Below, piece by piece: positions 33,526-42,942 of a stretch of 64,000 nt of DNA. The notes below the pieces were generated by a model. The model searched no databases and was not told the origin of the DNA. It saw nothing but the letters and a program-made list of their open reading frames with translations. Every line of letters begins with the position of its first letter. Position 1 is the first letter of the stretch. The translations under genes were made by a program, and so were the position numbers. This stretch comes from Thermodesulforhabdaceae bacterium (GTDB taxonomy: Bacteria > Desulfobacterota > Syntrophobacteria > Syntrophobacterales > Thermodesulforhabdaceae): NCBI GenBank assembly GCA_037482015.1, contig JBBFKT010000002.1, forward strand, positions 178,120-242,119, written 5' to 3'.

Positions 33526-35565
33526 TTATTCCATTGCTGTATCGTAATGAGAAAATTGCATTGTAAAGGTTGCTCGCCCCTGGCTGAGAGATCTTAAAAC
33601 CGTCGAGTAACCAAACATTTTAGAAAGCGGCACAGTTGCCTGAAGCACCTGAACCGCTCGCCGTGAAATAATACTTTCTACTCGTCCTTTTCTGGCATTA
33701 AGATCTCCGATTATATCCCCTAGGAACTCTTCCGGGGTGGTAACTTCGACCTTCATGTAAGGTTCAAGCAAAATGGGATCAGCTTTTGAGAATGCATTTT
33801 TTACGGCCATACTGGTAGCAACACGCATAGCTAGATCACTTGGCTTCTGCGGATCGCATTTGGCATTCATCACTTTCACTTCTACGTCAGAGACTGGATA
33901 CCCGAGCATAATGCCACTGGCGAAAGCGTCCTCAATGCCTTGTTCAATATGGGGAAGCATGGACTCTGGAACTGCCTCAGTTGAGATTTCAATAGAAAAG
34001 ATGTTACCATGGCCACGGGTTCTCGGTTCAACATGAACAACAACAGAACCAAAGTGTTTAACGCCTCCAATATCGCGATCGAACACAGCCTCTCCATCGG
34101 CACCTTTTTGAATCGTTTCTCTATAAACGACTTGAGGTTTCCCAGCGTGGACCTTTACATTGTATTCCCGCTCAAGCCTGGTCAACAAAACATCGAGATG
34201 CAATTCTCCCATTCCTCTAATAATAATCTGTCCCGTATCAGGATCTTCATGAAATCGGAAAGTCGGATCTTCTTCGGCAACGCGACTGAGGCTTTCAATT
34301 AGTTTATCTTGATCCGCTCTTGAGTATGGTTCCACCGCCATCGATATAACCGGCTCATAGACTTCGATTGGCTCAAGGAGGATTGGATGAGCTGGATCGC
34401 AAAAAGTGTCTCCCGTCGTTGCGCTTTTCATACCCATAATAGCTACAATATCGCCTGCTTCTGCTCTGTCCTTGCGTTCCCGCTTGTTAGCATGCATGGA
34501 AAAGATTCTAGAGAGTTTATCTCGGGTTTTTTTTGTAGCGTTATATATATCCGAACCAACTTCCATCTTGCCTGAGTAAATACGAACATAGGTAAGCTTT
34601 CTTCCCTCGTCCATAAAAATCTTAAAAGCGAGGGCAGCGAGAGGTTCTTTGGAACTTGGAAAGCGTTCTTCTTTTGAATTGGTTTCTGGATGGAATCCAA
34701 CCACGGGTGGGACATCAAGTGGCGATGGCAGAAAATCTACCACGGCATCAAGAAGTGGCTGAATGCCTTTGTTTTTAAGAGCGGAACCGCAAAGCACAGG
34801 AACAGCCTTTAACTGGAGCGTGAGCTTTCTCAGCGCTGCTATAATTTCTGGCGGTTCTATAGGCTGTTCTTCAAGATACTTTTCCATTATGCTTTCGTCG
34901 TGCTCTCCAATTTTAGATATAAGGAGTTCTCTAGCCTCCCTTGCCTGGTCGATAAGATCAGGTTCAATGTCAAGATAGTAATACTCGGCTCCAAGTGTCT
35001 CATCTTTCCACACAATTTGGCGCATGGAAATAAGGTCAACAACGCCTTTGAAATCAGACTCTCTTCCTACAGGTATCTGGATAGGAATAGGATTTGCCCC
35101 CAGTTTTTCCTTCATTTGTTCAATGACTTGACTAAAATCGGCACCGATACGATCCATCTTGTTTACGAAAGCTATTTTAGGAACTTTATATTTATCAGCC
35201 TGATGCCAGACCGTTTCTGACTGGGGTTCTACTCCGCCTACAGCGCAAAAGACAGCAATCGCTCCATCCAGCACTCTTAAAGATCTTTCCACCTCAATGG
35301 TGAAATCCACATGGCCAGGGGTATCTACCAGGTGAATTTCATGATCTTGCCAGAAACAAGTCGTTACCGCTGAAGTAATAGTGATGCCTCGTTCCTGTTC
35401 TTGATCCATCCAATCCATTATGGCAGTCCCGTCATGGACTTCCCCCATCCTATGTGACTTGCCTGTATAGTAAAGAATTCTCTCGCTTACAGTTGTCTTT
35501 CCAGCATCAATGTGAGCAATTATACCAATGTTTCTTATCCTTTTGAGCCTCTTCGCCTCTGACAT
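33526..35565 (-). CDS. fusA: translation elongation factor G
   Basis: GTPase that translocates the ribosome. In 679 residues, the G domain shows AHIDAGKTT, the switch [16 protein letters not shown] and [10 protein letters not shown], followed by domains II-V with the conserved GELHLDV segment. The start at 35565 ([10 protein letters not shown]) has GAGGTGAT 6 bases upstream; an earlier GTG/ATG at 35583 adds only six residues. It stands alone here, away from rpsL/rpsG, so it may be a second EF-G copy or the only one in a rearranged str region. No degenerate motifs. Confidence 0.92.
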   Translation of the reverse strand: MSEAKRLKRIRNIGIIAHIDAGKTTVSERILYYTGKSHRMGEVHDGTAIMDWMDQEQERGITITSAVTTCFWQDHEIHLVDTPGHVDFTIEVERSLRVLDGAIAVFCAVGGVEPQSETVWHQADKYKVPKIAFVNKMDRIGADFSQVIEQMKEKLGANPIPIQIPVGRESDFKGVVDLISMRQIVWKDETLGAEYYYLDIEPDLIDQAREARELLISKIGEHDESIMEKYLEEQPIEPPEIIAALRKLTLQLKAVPVLCGSALKNKGIQPLLDAVVDFLPSPLDVPPVVGFHPETNSKEERFPSSKEPLAALAFKIFMDEGRKLTYVRIYSGKMEVGSDIYNATKKTRDKLSRIFSMHANKRERKDRAEAGDIVAIMGMKSATTGDTFCDPAHPILLEPIEVYEPVISMAVEPYSRADQDKLIESLSRVAEEDPTFRFHEDPDTGQIIIRGMGELHLDVLLTRLEREYNVKVHAGKPQVVYRETIQKGADGEAVFDRDIGGVKHFGSVVVHVEPRTRGHGNIFSIEISTEAVPESMLPHIEQGIEDAFASGIMLGYPVSDVEVKVMNAKCDPQKPSDLAMRVATSMAVKNAFSKADPILLEPYMKVEVTTPEEFLGDIIGDLNARKGRVESIISRRAVQVLQATVPLSKMFGYSTVLRSLSQGRATFTMQFSHYDTAME

Positions 35566-35722
35566 GCGATCACCTCTTCCCACGGTAGAAGAATATAGAA
35601 ATCCCCAGCAAGTTGCACTCTAAAAACTTGTGAAATTCCTGTCAAGAAAACTATTGAAGCCAGTTGGAAAGAGATAGATAATAAGTTTTCCAGGATGGGT
35701 GCTTTATGCTTAAAATCACCCT

Positions 35723-36922
35723 ATGTTTGGGAGATACTCATCGGACATGAATTCTCCTAGGCTTGTGGATCTATTTCTTGGGTTTATTCGAGTGGGAGCC
35801 ACCGCCTTTGGCGGTCCAGCCATGATTCCCCACGTTAGAAAACTTGTCCTTAAGAATCGATGGTTTAGTGAAGCCGAATTCCGCACAGGCGTTGCTATTT
35901 GCCAAATGATCCCTGGCGCCACAGTAATGCAACTTGCTGCTTACGTCGGGATGAAAACCAGAGGATTCTTAGGCGCTATCGCTAGCTTCGCTGGATTTGG
36001 TTTTCCGGCTTTTTTGATGATGATTGTTTTATCAAGCCTATATTTTCACACCAGGGAAATAAATTGGATTATAAAGCTATTCAGTGGCTTGAAAGTGATC
36101 GTCGTAGCGATTGTACTTCACGGAGCGATAGATTTCGCTAAACGTTACACTAACCATATATGGGAGCAGCTTATTGCATTTCTAGCCGGCGTTGCTTTCT
36201 TTTTTCATCTTCCTCCACCAGTTGTTTTAGTCTTTGCGGCTGTGGTAGGAATTTATCTCTTCAGAAAAGATCTTAGAACATCCGACTGTGTGGTAGATAA
36301 TCATTCTCGGGTCTCAAAAAATATTATAACAAGAATCTTAGGACCCATTGTAGCTACTTTGATTTGCATTGCGGTAGTTGCTTTTTTAATGAGTCTTTCC
36401 CCTTCCCTTGGATCTTTAGCAACAACGATGGCGAAGATCGATATTGTGGCTTTTGGTGGAGGATTCGCAGCACTACCTATAATGCTCCACACTGTTGTCC
36501 AAAAAGGCTGGATGAACATAGAAACTCTCCTGGACGGTATAGCTCTTGGACAGCTAACCCCAGGACCCATTGTTATAACCTCCGTGTTTATAGGATTTCA
36601 CAAGGAAGGAATTTGGGGAGCGGTTATAGCGGCTTTCGGAACTTTTTCACCATCTTTTCTAATACTTCTTTGGGCAACCGTTTTAAGTGATTTGTGGCTT
36701 TATCATTGGATAGCCCAAGCCATCTTTAGAGCCAGTTTGGCAACTCTAAGTGGACTTATGGCTGCAATGGCAGCTATGCTGATTGTAAAGGCATCGTGGG
36801 ACATTAGCGGAATCATTTTGGCTACTCTGGCTTTTCTGGCACTTCAAGCTTCTGTTGATATCATTTGGGTTATTTTATCTGGAAGCGTTTTGTGGACTTT
36901 ATGGAACTTATTTTCCAAGTGA
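35723..36922 (+). CDS. chrA: chromate transporter family protein (ChrA, long-chain)
   Basis: Polytopic inner-membrane protein of 399 residues made of two homologous CHR halves: half one has FIRVGATAFGGPAMIPHVRK and CQMIPGATVMQLAAYVG; half two has KIDIVAFGGGFAALPIM and GQLTPGPIVITSVFIG. Such tandem proteins export chromate in known cases. The physiological substrate here is not certain; sulfate- or molybdate-like oxyanions are possible in this lineage. The ATG at 35723 lacks a strong ribosome site; ATG 35747 is an alternative. The MFS gene follows directly and may be co-transcribed. Confidence 0.9.
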   Translation: MFGRYSSDMNSPRLVDLFLGFIRVGATAFGGPAMIPHVRKLVLKNRWFSEAEFRTGVAICQMIPGATVMQLAAYVGMKTRGFLGAIASFAGFGFPAFLMMIVLSSLYFHTREINWIIKLFSGLKVIVVAIVLHGAIDFAKRYTNHIWEQLIAFLAGVAFFFHLPPPVVLVFAAVVGIYLFRKDLRTSDCVVDNHSRVSKNIITRILGPIVATLICIAVVAFLMSLSPSLGSLATTMAKIDIVAFGGGFAALPIMLHTVVQKGWMNIETLLDGIALGQLTPGPIVITSVFIGFHKEGIWGAVIAAFGTFSPSFLILLWATVLSDLWLYHWIAQAIFRASLATLSGLMAAMAAMLIVKASWDISGIILATLAFLALQASVDIIWVILSGSVLWTLWNLFSK

Positions 36923-36962
36923 CAAAGGAGATGCCATAAAAACTTTCGAAGGGAAACAGGCT

Positions 36963-38099
36963 TTGATATTTGTAGTGCTATTGGGAGCTGTTAGTCTTTT
37001 TTCCGATGCTACTTACGAGGGTGCTCGGAGCATCACCGGTCCTTTTCTGGAGGATCTTGGAGCGTCAGCTTTTATTGTCGGAGTGGTAGCTGGATTTGGA
37101 GAATTTGCTGGTTATGTTCTTCGACTTGTTTTTGGCTACATAGCTGATAAGACAAAACGATACTGGTCCCTTACTTTGGTTGGTTATGCAATTAATCTTC
37201 TTTCCGTTCCTTTGTTAGCTCTGGTTTATAACTGGCGGCTTGCTGCAGTTCTTGTCGTGGCAGAACGACTTGGCAAGGCTATAAGAACTCCATCCAGGGA
37301 CGCAATGCTTTCCTATGCAAGCTGCGAAGTCGGTCGGGGTTGGACTTTCGGCTTACACGAAGCTTTTGATCAAATTGGTGCCGTAGCAGGACCGCTTTTT
37401 ATAGTGCTAATTCTAAATACTGGAGGAAGTTACCGCACATCCTTTGCTTTTCTGCTCATCCCAGCTTTAATCGCTTTGGCAATTCTTGTTGTGGCTCGAT
37501 TCATCTACCCCACCCCCGAAGAGTTTGAACCCACAAGTGTTTCACTAAAACCAGAGGGATTCTCCAAGTCATACAAAATTTATCTGTTAGCCATGATGTT
37601 AGTAGCTGCCGGTTATGTTGATTTCCCACTTATTGCCTACAGCCTGGAAAAAACATCAGCAGTCCATGATAAGTGTATTCCTTTACTCTATGCCATAGCT
37701 ATGGGGGTTGATGCTGTTTCAGCGCTAATTTTAGGGAAAATATTTGATCACAGAGGGTTTAGAATTTTGTTTGCTCCAATATTCCTTTCAATGCTTTTCC
37801 CTTTGTTTGTGTTTTCCCAGGTTTTTTGGAAAGTTCTTGTAGGAATGGTCCTATGGGGAATAGGAATGGGGGCACAGGAATCCGTAATGCGAGCAGCCAT
37901 AGCAAAAATGGTTTCCCCGAAGAAGCGAGGCACAGCTTACGGAATATTCAACACCTTTTTTGGCATATCATGGCTTATCGGGAGTGTTCTGATTGGTTGG
38001 TTGTACGAAGTATCTTTACCAGTCCTTATTGGGTTTTCTATACTCATTCAGGCTAGCGCTTTACCATTCTTGTTGGCTGTTGTAAAAATGGGGAAATAA
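36963..38099 (+). CDS. major facilitator superfamily transporter
   Basis: About 379 residues with roughly 12 spans. The first span region (VVLLGAVSLFSDATYEGARS) and RSITGPFLEDLGASAF match a small MFS group annotated as unknown drug or solute exporters; GKAIRTPSRDAML is the loop 2-3-like motif. Start choice is uncertain: ATG 36855 would overlap chrA by 68 bases and add a non-homologous extension; TTG 36963 has GAAGGG 8 bases upstream and gives the usual short N-terminus. The substrate is unknown. It ends 9 bases from the convergent motB. Confidence 0.75.
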   Translation: MIFVVLLGAVSLFSDATYEGARSITGPFLEDLGASAFIVGVVAGFGEFAGYVLRLVFGYIADKTKRYWSLTLVGYAINLLSVPLLALVYNWRLAAVLVVAERLGKAIRTPSRDAMLSYASCEVGRGWTFGLHEAFDQIGAVAGPLFIVLILNTGGSYRTSFAFLLIPALIALAILVVARFIYPTPEEFEPTSVSLKPEGFSKSYKIYLLAMMLVAAGYVDFPLIAYSLEKTSAVHDKCIPLLYAIAMGVDAVSALILGKIFDHRGFRILFAPIFLSMLFPLFVFSQVFWKVLVGMVLWGIGMGAQESVMRAAIAKMVSPKKRGTAYGIFNTFFGISWLIGSVLIGWLYEVSLPVLIGFSILIQASALPFLLAVVKMGK

Positions 38100-38108
38100 A
38101 CAATTCAT

Positions 38109-38927
38109 CTACCTAGATTGATCAGGGAAGAGAATAGTTATACTGATTCTGCGATTTCTTGAATCATTGGGATCAGGAAAAAGCGGCTGTGTGGCAGCAT
38201 ATCCTGAAACTCTGGCAATACGATCTGGATTAAGCCCATCTCGTTCCATTTCCTGCCTTGCAGCAGAAGCTCTAGCGGTTGAAAGCTCCCAGTTAGTGTA
38301 TTTACCCGAAGCATAACCACTTGCGTCGGTATGCCCATCAATAGTGATTCTATTGTCTAGTCCATTTATCGCGTCCGTTATAACTTTCAAAATCTTCTTT
38401 GCTTCAGGGCTTAGCTGGGCACTTCCTGGAGCAAACATGGGTTTACCTTCCTGGTCAACTATTTGAATTCGCACACCTTCCGGAACTACATCGATCATGA
38501 CCTGATCTTTAACTTCTATCAGGCTGTATTGAACAAGAAATTTCAGCTTTTCAGCAAGTTCTCCCTTTTTTAGTTTAGGAATACCACCAATTTCAGATCC
38601 TGAAGAAGGTTCTCTATATTCCTCCTCATCCTTTTTTGGCTCTTCCTCCCGTATCTGTTCCATCTGAGGTGTCCCAGGATAAGGAGTTACTCCTGGTTGC
38701 CCTTCCAGTATGGAGGAACCACTTTTTTCGAAGATACTAAAATATTTAAAGTATTGAGCCAGACGTGCTCGCTTTTCCGGTGAAGTCATAGTGATAAGCC
38801 ACAAAAGAAGGAAAAATGCCATCATGGCGGTCATAAAGTCAGCGTAAGCAACCTTCCAGCTTCCACCATGATGTCCACCACCGGAAACTTTTTTGACTTT
38901 TTTTATGATAGGAGTCTGTTCTTTCAT
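38109..38927 (-). CDS. motB: flagellar motor stator protein MotB
   Basis: Anchors the stator and carries the ion channel with MotA. The 272-residue protein has a single N-terminal span with the essential aspartate Asp30 in VAYADFMTAMMAFF, a linker rich in Glu and Pro, and a C-terminal OmpA-like peptidoglycan-binding domain (VQIVDQEGKPMFAPGSAQLS, DGHTDASGY). Ion selectivity (H+ or Na+) is not decided here. The start overlaps the motA stop (ATGA). Confidence 0.93.
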   Translation of the reverse strand: MKEQTPIIKKVKKVSGGGHHGGSWKVAYADFMTAMMAFFLLLWLITMTSPEKRARLAQYFKYFSIFEKSGSSILEGQPGVTPYPGTPQMEQIREEEPKKDEEEYREPSSGSEIGGIPKLKKGELAEKLKFLVQYSLIEVKDQVMIDVVPEGVRIQIVDQEGKPMFAPGSAQLSPEAKKILKVITDAINGLDNRITIDGHTDASGYASGKYTNWELSTARASAARQEMERDGLNPDRIARVSGYAATQPLFPDPNDSRNRRISITILFPDQSR

Positions 38928-39778
38928 TTTGCGGCCTTGAGCTGTTCTTCAAGTTCAATAAATGACGGTCTAAAATCACCCGGGACTGTTCTGCGCCCCA
39001 CTTCTATAGCCACCTGGGGCGCTGCTCCATCAACATATGATACAAGAGCGGCTTTGATCACTTCAAGGTATTCTTTTTGATCACGAGCCATATGTTCCAT
39101 TGTTGCTGCCATTGGACCGACAAATCCGTAGCAAGCAAGAACTCCTAAGAAGGTTCCTACCAGGGCTGCTCCAATGTGATGCCCCAGAACTGTAGGCGGC
39201 TGGTCGATTTTCCCCATAGTTATTACAACACCAAGAACAGCAGCAACTATTCCAAGTCCTGGGAGAGAATCAGCAATGCGGGAAATAGTGTGAGCTGGTA
39301 GAAGCAACTCATGATGAATAATTTCAATATCCCTTTCCAGAATGTTCTCCAGTTCGTGCCCCGGCATGTTACTAGTAATCACTATGCGAATACTATCGCA
39401 AATGAAGTTTATAGCATGATGGTTTTTAAGCACCTGAGGGTGAGCCGAGAAGATTTTACTTTTTTCGGGATTATCAATTTCTTCTTCCACGGAAATAAGA
39501 CCTTCTTTTCTCATTTTCTGGAAGAGTTTAAAGAGCAGAACCATCAAATCCACATAGTCTTGCTTTGCAAAACCTTTGTATGAAAAGATTTTGGGAAAAG
39601 TTTTTACCACAGCTCTAAAAACAGGAGGTGGTGAAGATATTAGCAGTGCTCCTGTTGCTGCACCAAATATTATAATCACTTCTGCCGGTTGGAAAAGCAC
39701 ATGTAAATTACCGTGTGCAAATAGATACCCACCAACAACTGCTACAAAAACAACTACGCATCCAATGATAACAAACAA
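38924..39778 (-). CDS. motA: flagellar motor stator protein MotA
   Basis: Forms the stator ring with MotB. The 284-residue protein has four spans and a large cytoplasmic loop. The region AVVKTFPKIFSYKGF and GLGIVAAVLGVVITMGKIDQ are characteristic MotA segments. The start is TTG at 39778, with GGAGG 5 bases upstream embedded in the end of the PilZ gene. Gene order PilZ-motA-motB on one transcript links motor output with c-di-GMP sensing. Confidence 0.92.
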   Translation of the reverse strand: MFVIIGCVVVFVAVVGGYLFAHGNLHVLFQPAEVIIIFGAATGALLISSPPPVFRAVVKTFPKIFSYKGFAKQDYVDLMVLLFKLFQKMRKEGLISVEEEIDNPEKSKIFSAHPQVLKNHHAINFICDSIRIVITSNMPGHELENILERDIEIIHHELLLPAHTISRIADSLPGLGIVAAVLGVVITMGKIDQPPTVLGHHIGAALVGTFLGVLACYGFVGPMAATMEHMARDQKEYLEVIKAALVSYVDGAAPQVAIEVGRRTVPGDFRPSFIELEEQLKAAK

Positions 39779-39780
39779 GA

Positions 39781-40299
39781 CTACCTCCTAATATCCTGTC
39801 GCTGTCTTTGGAGGACATATTTTACAATGATAGATCTAATATCTTCGCTCATGTTGGTAAATTCAACGGCTACTTCCCTTTTTTCATCGCACTCCGTGCA
39901 TCTCTTGACCACGCCATAGCAGATTAAATAGATTGGTGGGGCAGTTGGTAATACAAGCTTGACTTCTAAAATATCTCCCTCTTCAAATTTGTCCAATGTG
40001 GCAACTCGCATTCCTCCGGCGCTAAAATCCACTTCTTTATATTCCATTTCAACAAAACCTAGTTTTTCTAGACATAGATATTCTAGAATTGCGTCAAGCT
40101 TTTGATGAATTGCCTGGAATTGGCGGATAATAAAAGGATCTACGGTTTCGGAAGGCACACTAAAATCCGAAGTAACCGAAAGTGGATAACCCACCATTCT
40201 CGACGTAGGTAGAACAGAAAAAGGTGGGAGTTTTTTCAACGCCACCTGAAGAACATCTTTGACTCGAAAGTATTCTCGTCTTTCTGGTTTTTCTTCCAT
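39781..40299 (-). CDS. PilZ-domain protein upstream of motAB
   Basis: A 172-residue cytoplasmic protein. The N-terminus has an RxxxR-type motif (ERREYFRVKDVLQ, near residues 6-11), and DFSAGGMRV at about 96-104 is the (D/N)xSxxG motif, so both c-di-GMP contacts of a PilZ domain seem present. A region of about 45 residues between them (PFIIRQFQAIHQKLDAILEY) is helical. It resembles YcgR-like brakes or DUF1820-type regulators, but is too short for a full YcgR. Its position before motA and motB suggests c-di-GMP control of stator function. The stop TAG is two bases from the motA TTG start. Confidence 0.85.
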   Translation of the reverse strand: MEEKPERREYFRVKDVLQVALKKLPPFSVLPTSRMVGYPLSVTSDFSVPSETVDPFIIRQFQAIHQKLDAILEYLCLEKLGFVEMEYKEVDFSAGGMRVATLDKFEEGDILEVKLVLPTAPPIYLICYGVVKRCTECDEKREVAVEFTNMSEDIRSIIVKYVLQRQRQDIRR

Positions 40300-40532
40300 T
40301 CCTGATATCCTTAGCTTTAGCTCAACTTGAGAAAAAACTTGCTCCAGAAAAAATCTACAACACCCACCGTTTTATCGTCAATTAGAAGGGACAGGTTATT
40401 TGAAAAATTTTCTCCTGATGCCATTTACGAATACTATCCTTAGTGCCTTGATATTGTCTGGACAGCGTGATATAGGAATGGCGAATTTTAAAAAAGCTCC
40501 TTTGGGGGCGACATTCGGGAGGGAAAGAAAAT

Positions 40533-41768
40533 ATGCCACTTGCAACTATTCAGGAGGCTATTGAAGATATTCAACAGGGCAAGATGATAATTCTTGTGGA
40601 TGACGAAGATAGAGAGAACGAAGGGGATTTGTGCATCGCAGCAGAAAAGATAACCCCCGAGGCAATAAACTTTATGGCTAAGTATGGAAGGGGGCTTATT
40701 TGCTTGGCTCTTGCACCCGAAATTGTGGATCAGCTTCGCCTTCCTATGATGGTTCAGGATAATACTTCTCGCTTTGGCACGGCATTTACCGTCTCTATAG
40801 AAGCTCGTCATGGAGTAACAACAGGTATAAGCGCTTATGATAGAGCTCATACAATCCTTACGGCTATCAAACCAGATGCAAAACCCGAAGATCTCGTCAC
40901 ACCAGGACATGTGTTTCCTTTGAGAGCTCGTGAAGGGGGAGTCCTTGTTAGAGCTGGACAGACGGAAGGTTCCGTTGACCTTGCTCGCCTTGCCGGGCTG
41001 CGACCCGGTGCTGTAATATGCGAAATTATGAAAGACGACGGCACTATGGCGCGAATGCCCGATCTGGAAATTTTCGCCAAAGAGCATGGAATCAAAATTG
41101 CCGCTGTAGCCGATATTATCCGATATCGTATGAGAACCGAGTGCCTTGTAAAAAGAGAAGCGGAAGCCAAATTGCCCACTTCCTTTGCAGGGGAGTTCAA
41201 GCTCATAGTTTACTCAAACATGGTCGATGATTATGTTCATGTGGCTCTGGTTAAAGGTGACATTACCCCGGAAGATGAAGTGCTTGTGAGAGTGCATTCT
41301 GAGTGTCTTACAGGCGACGTGTTCGGTTCTCTACGATGTGACTGCGGTGAACAGCTTAAAACAGCTATGAAGAAAATAGATCGTGAAGGGAAAGGGATTA
41401 TCCTCTACATGAGAAATCACGAAGGGAGAGGAATTGGGCTTATCAACAAGATCAAGGCTTACAAACTACAAGAAAACGGATATGATACCGTTGAAGCCAA
41501 TAGAGTTTTGGGCTTTAAGGAGGATTTGAGAGATTACGGTATTGGAGCTCAGATTCTTGTGGATCTTGGTGTAAAGAAAATGAAGCTCATGACCAACAAC
41601 CCCAAAAAGATCGTTGGACTCCAGGGATACGGAATCACAATAACTGATAGAGTTCCACTGGAGATTGCGCCCAACGAATGTAACCTTAATTATCTTCGGA
41701 CCAAGTGCAGTAAGATGGGACATTTGATGAGAATCGAAAGGCTTGAAAAGAAAGAAAGGAAGAACTAG
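40533..41768 (+). CDS. ribBA: bifunctional DHBP synthase / GTP cyclohydrolase II
   Basis: Makes both riboflavin precursors: 3,4-dihydroxy-2-butanone 4-phosphate from ribulose 5-phosphate (N-terminal RibB, about 1-205, [36 protein letters not shown]) and the GTP ring-opening product (C-terminal RibA, about 206-400, [21 protein letters not shown] with zinc cysteines, [10 protein letters not shown]). The 411-residue length fits. GGGAGGG precedes the ATG. It is the first gene of ribBA-ribH-nusB; no FMN riboswitch was found in the 230-base leader. Confidence 0.96.
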   Translation: MPLATIQEAIEDIQQGKMIILVDDEDRENEGDLCIAAEKITPEAINFMAKYGRGLICLALAPEIVDQLRLPMMVQDNTSRFGTAFTVSIEARHGVTTGISAYDRAHTILTAIKPDAKPEDLVTPGHVFPLRAREGGVLVRAGQTEGSVDLARLAGLRPGAVICEIMKDDGTMARMPDLEIFAKEHGIKIAAVADIIRYRMRTECLVKREAEAKLPTSFAGEFKLIVYSNMVDDYVHVALVKGDITPEDEVLVRVHSECLTGDVFGSLRCDCGEQLKTAMKKIDREGKGIILYMRNHEGRGIGLINKIKAYKLQENGYDTVEANRVLGFKEDLRDYGIGAQILVDLGVKKMKLMTNNPKKIVGLQGYGITITDRVPLEIAPNECNLNYLRTKCSKMGHLMRIERLEKKERKN

Positions 41769-41770
41769 AG

Positions 41771-42244
41771 ATGATGGTCTTAGAAGGCAAACTAATTGCT
41801 GAAGGATTACGTTTTGCTATAGTGGTAAGCCGCTTCAATGATTTTATAGGCGAGCGGTTGCTTGGCGGAGCTCTCGATGCTCTAGTAAGAAGTGGAGCCA
41901 GAGAACAGGATATAGAAATATTCAAAACGCCGGGAGCTTTTGAAATTCCTCTGGTTGCAAAAAAACTTGCTCAGTCAGGACGTTATAACGCTGTGATCTG
42001 CTTGGGAGCGGTTATTCGAGGAGCAACTCCACATTTCGAATATGTGGCAAATGAAGTTTCCAAAGGCATTGCTACGGTTAGCCTGGAGACAGGGGTGCCC
42101 GTCACGTTCGGTGTTCTAACAACCGACAATCTTGAACAGGCCATAGAGAGAGCTGGATCCAAAGCTGGTAATAAAGGGTGGGATGCAGCAATTGCCGCAA
42201 TTGAGATGGCAAATCTATTGAGGCAAATTGAAGGGACTGCTTAA
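41771..42244 (+). CDS. ribH: 6,7-dimethyl-8-ribityllumazine synthase
   Basis: Condenses the two precursors made by RibBA to form lumazine. The 157-residue protein has [18 protein letters not shown], the substrate-binding [31 protein letters not shown] and [11 protein letters not shown]. Normal length for the icosahedral or pentameric family. It begins 2 bases after ribBA and is followed by nusB after 2 bases. ribE and ribD are not in the window. Confidence 0.96.
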   Translation: MMVLEGKLIAEGLRFAIVVSRFNDFIGERLLGGALDALVRSGAREQDIEIFKTPGAFEIPLVAKKLAQSGRYNAVICLGAVIRGATPHFEYVANEVSKGIATVSLETGVPVTFGVLTTDNLEQAIERAGSKAGNKGWDAAIAAIEMANLLRQIEGTA

Positions 42245-42246
42245 TT

Positions 42247-42765
42247 ATGCCTTCTAAAAATCGCTTGGTATTCAAAGGCCGGCGAGGAGCTAGAGCTGTA
42301 GCATTGAAAATCCTTTATGCAATTGACGTTATAAATATTGCGCCGGATAAGGCCATAGCCTTGTTTTACGAAAGTTTCGGTGGATGGCAAGATTCATCTC
42401 ACCAGCATGATTCAGACTTAAATATTCAACCCGGAAGTTGGGACAGAGCCTTCATGGAATTTCTGGTAAGGGGTGTCTTTAAACACCGTAAAGAGTTAGA
42501 TAAGATCATAGAAAAATTCTCGGAAAACTGGAAAGTGTATAGAATGTCAATTGTCGATAGAAACATTATGCGTATGGCGGTTTTTGAGATGCTATACTGC
42601 AACGAAATTCCTCCTAAAGTTTCCATTAACGAAGCAATTGAGCTAGGAAAAGTTTTCGGAGACAAAGATTCTTCTGCTTTTATAAACGGGATTCTAGATC
42701 GAGTTTACCAGTCAGCAGAGTTGGCTGACAAAGCAAAAATTCATTGTGATATGCATTTGCAGTAA
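42247..42765 (+). CDS. nusB: transcription antitermination factor NusB
   Basis: Binds boxA RNA with NusE in rRNA antitermination. The 172-residue protein has the N-terminal RRGARAVALKILYAID motif, then MSIVDRNIMRMAVFEMLYC and the C-terminal VSINEAIELGKVFGDKDSSAFINGILD, all NusB hallmarks. A 40-residue insertion of acidic and glycine-rich sequence between helices makes it slightly longer than E. coli NusB. ribH-nusB linkage is widespread. Confidence 0.94.
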   Translation: MPSKNRLVFKGRRGARAVALKILYAIDVINIAPDKAIALFYESFGGWQDSSHQHDSDLNIQPGSWDRAFMEFLVRGVFKHRKELDKIIEKFSENWKVYRMSIVDRNIMRMAVFEMLYCNEIPPKVSINEAIELGKVFGDKDSSAFINGILDRVYQSAELADKAKIHCDMHLQ

Positions 42766-42942
42766 CCCACGAGACAAAAATAGTTAAAGAATATTCCGAT
42801 TGTAAAGCTAAGACGTCCCCTACATTGACTCTTATTCCTACCATACAATTAAGCTTCTAGCACCTCTTAATTTTTAGGAGCCTTTTGGTAAAAAATGGTT
42901 ATAATTATAATTTGTTAAATAATATCATTTTAGCGAGGTTGT

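Noticed and set aside
36855..36962. Upstream ATG for the MFS gene
   Set aside because: It overlaps chrA by 68 bases and adds an unconserved N-terminal extension; TTG 36963 has a ribosome site at proper spacing.
40300..40532. FMN riboswitch upstream of ribBA
   Set aside because: The expected conserved FMN aptamer segments were not found in this leader.
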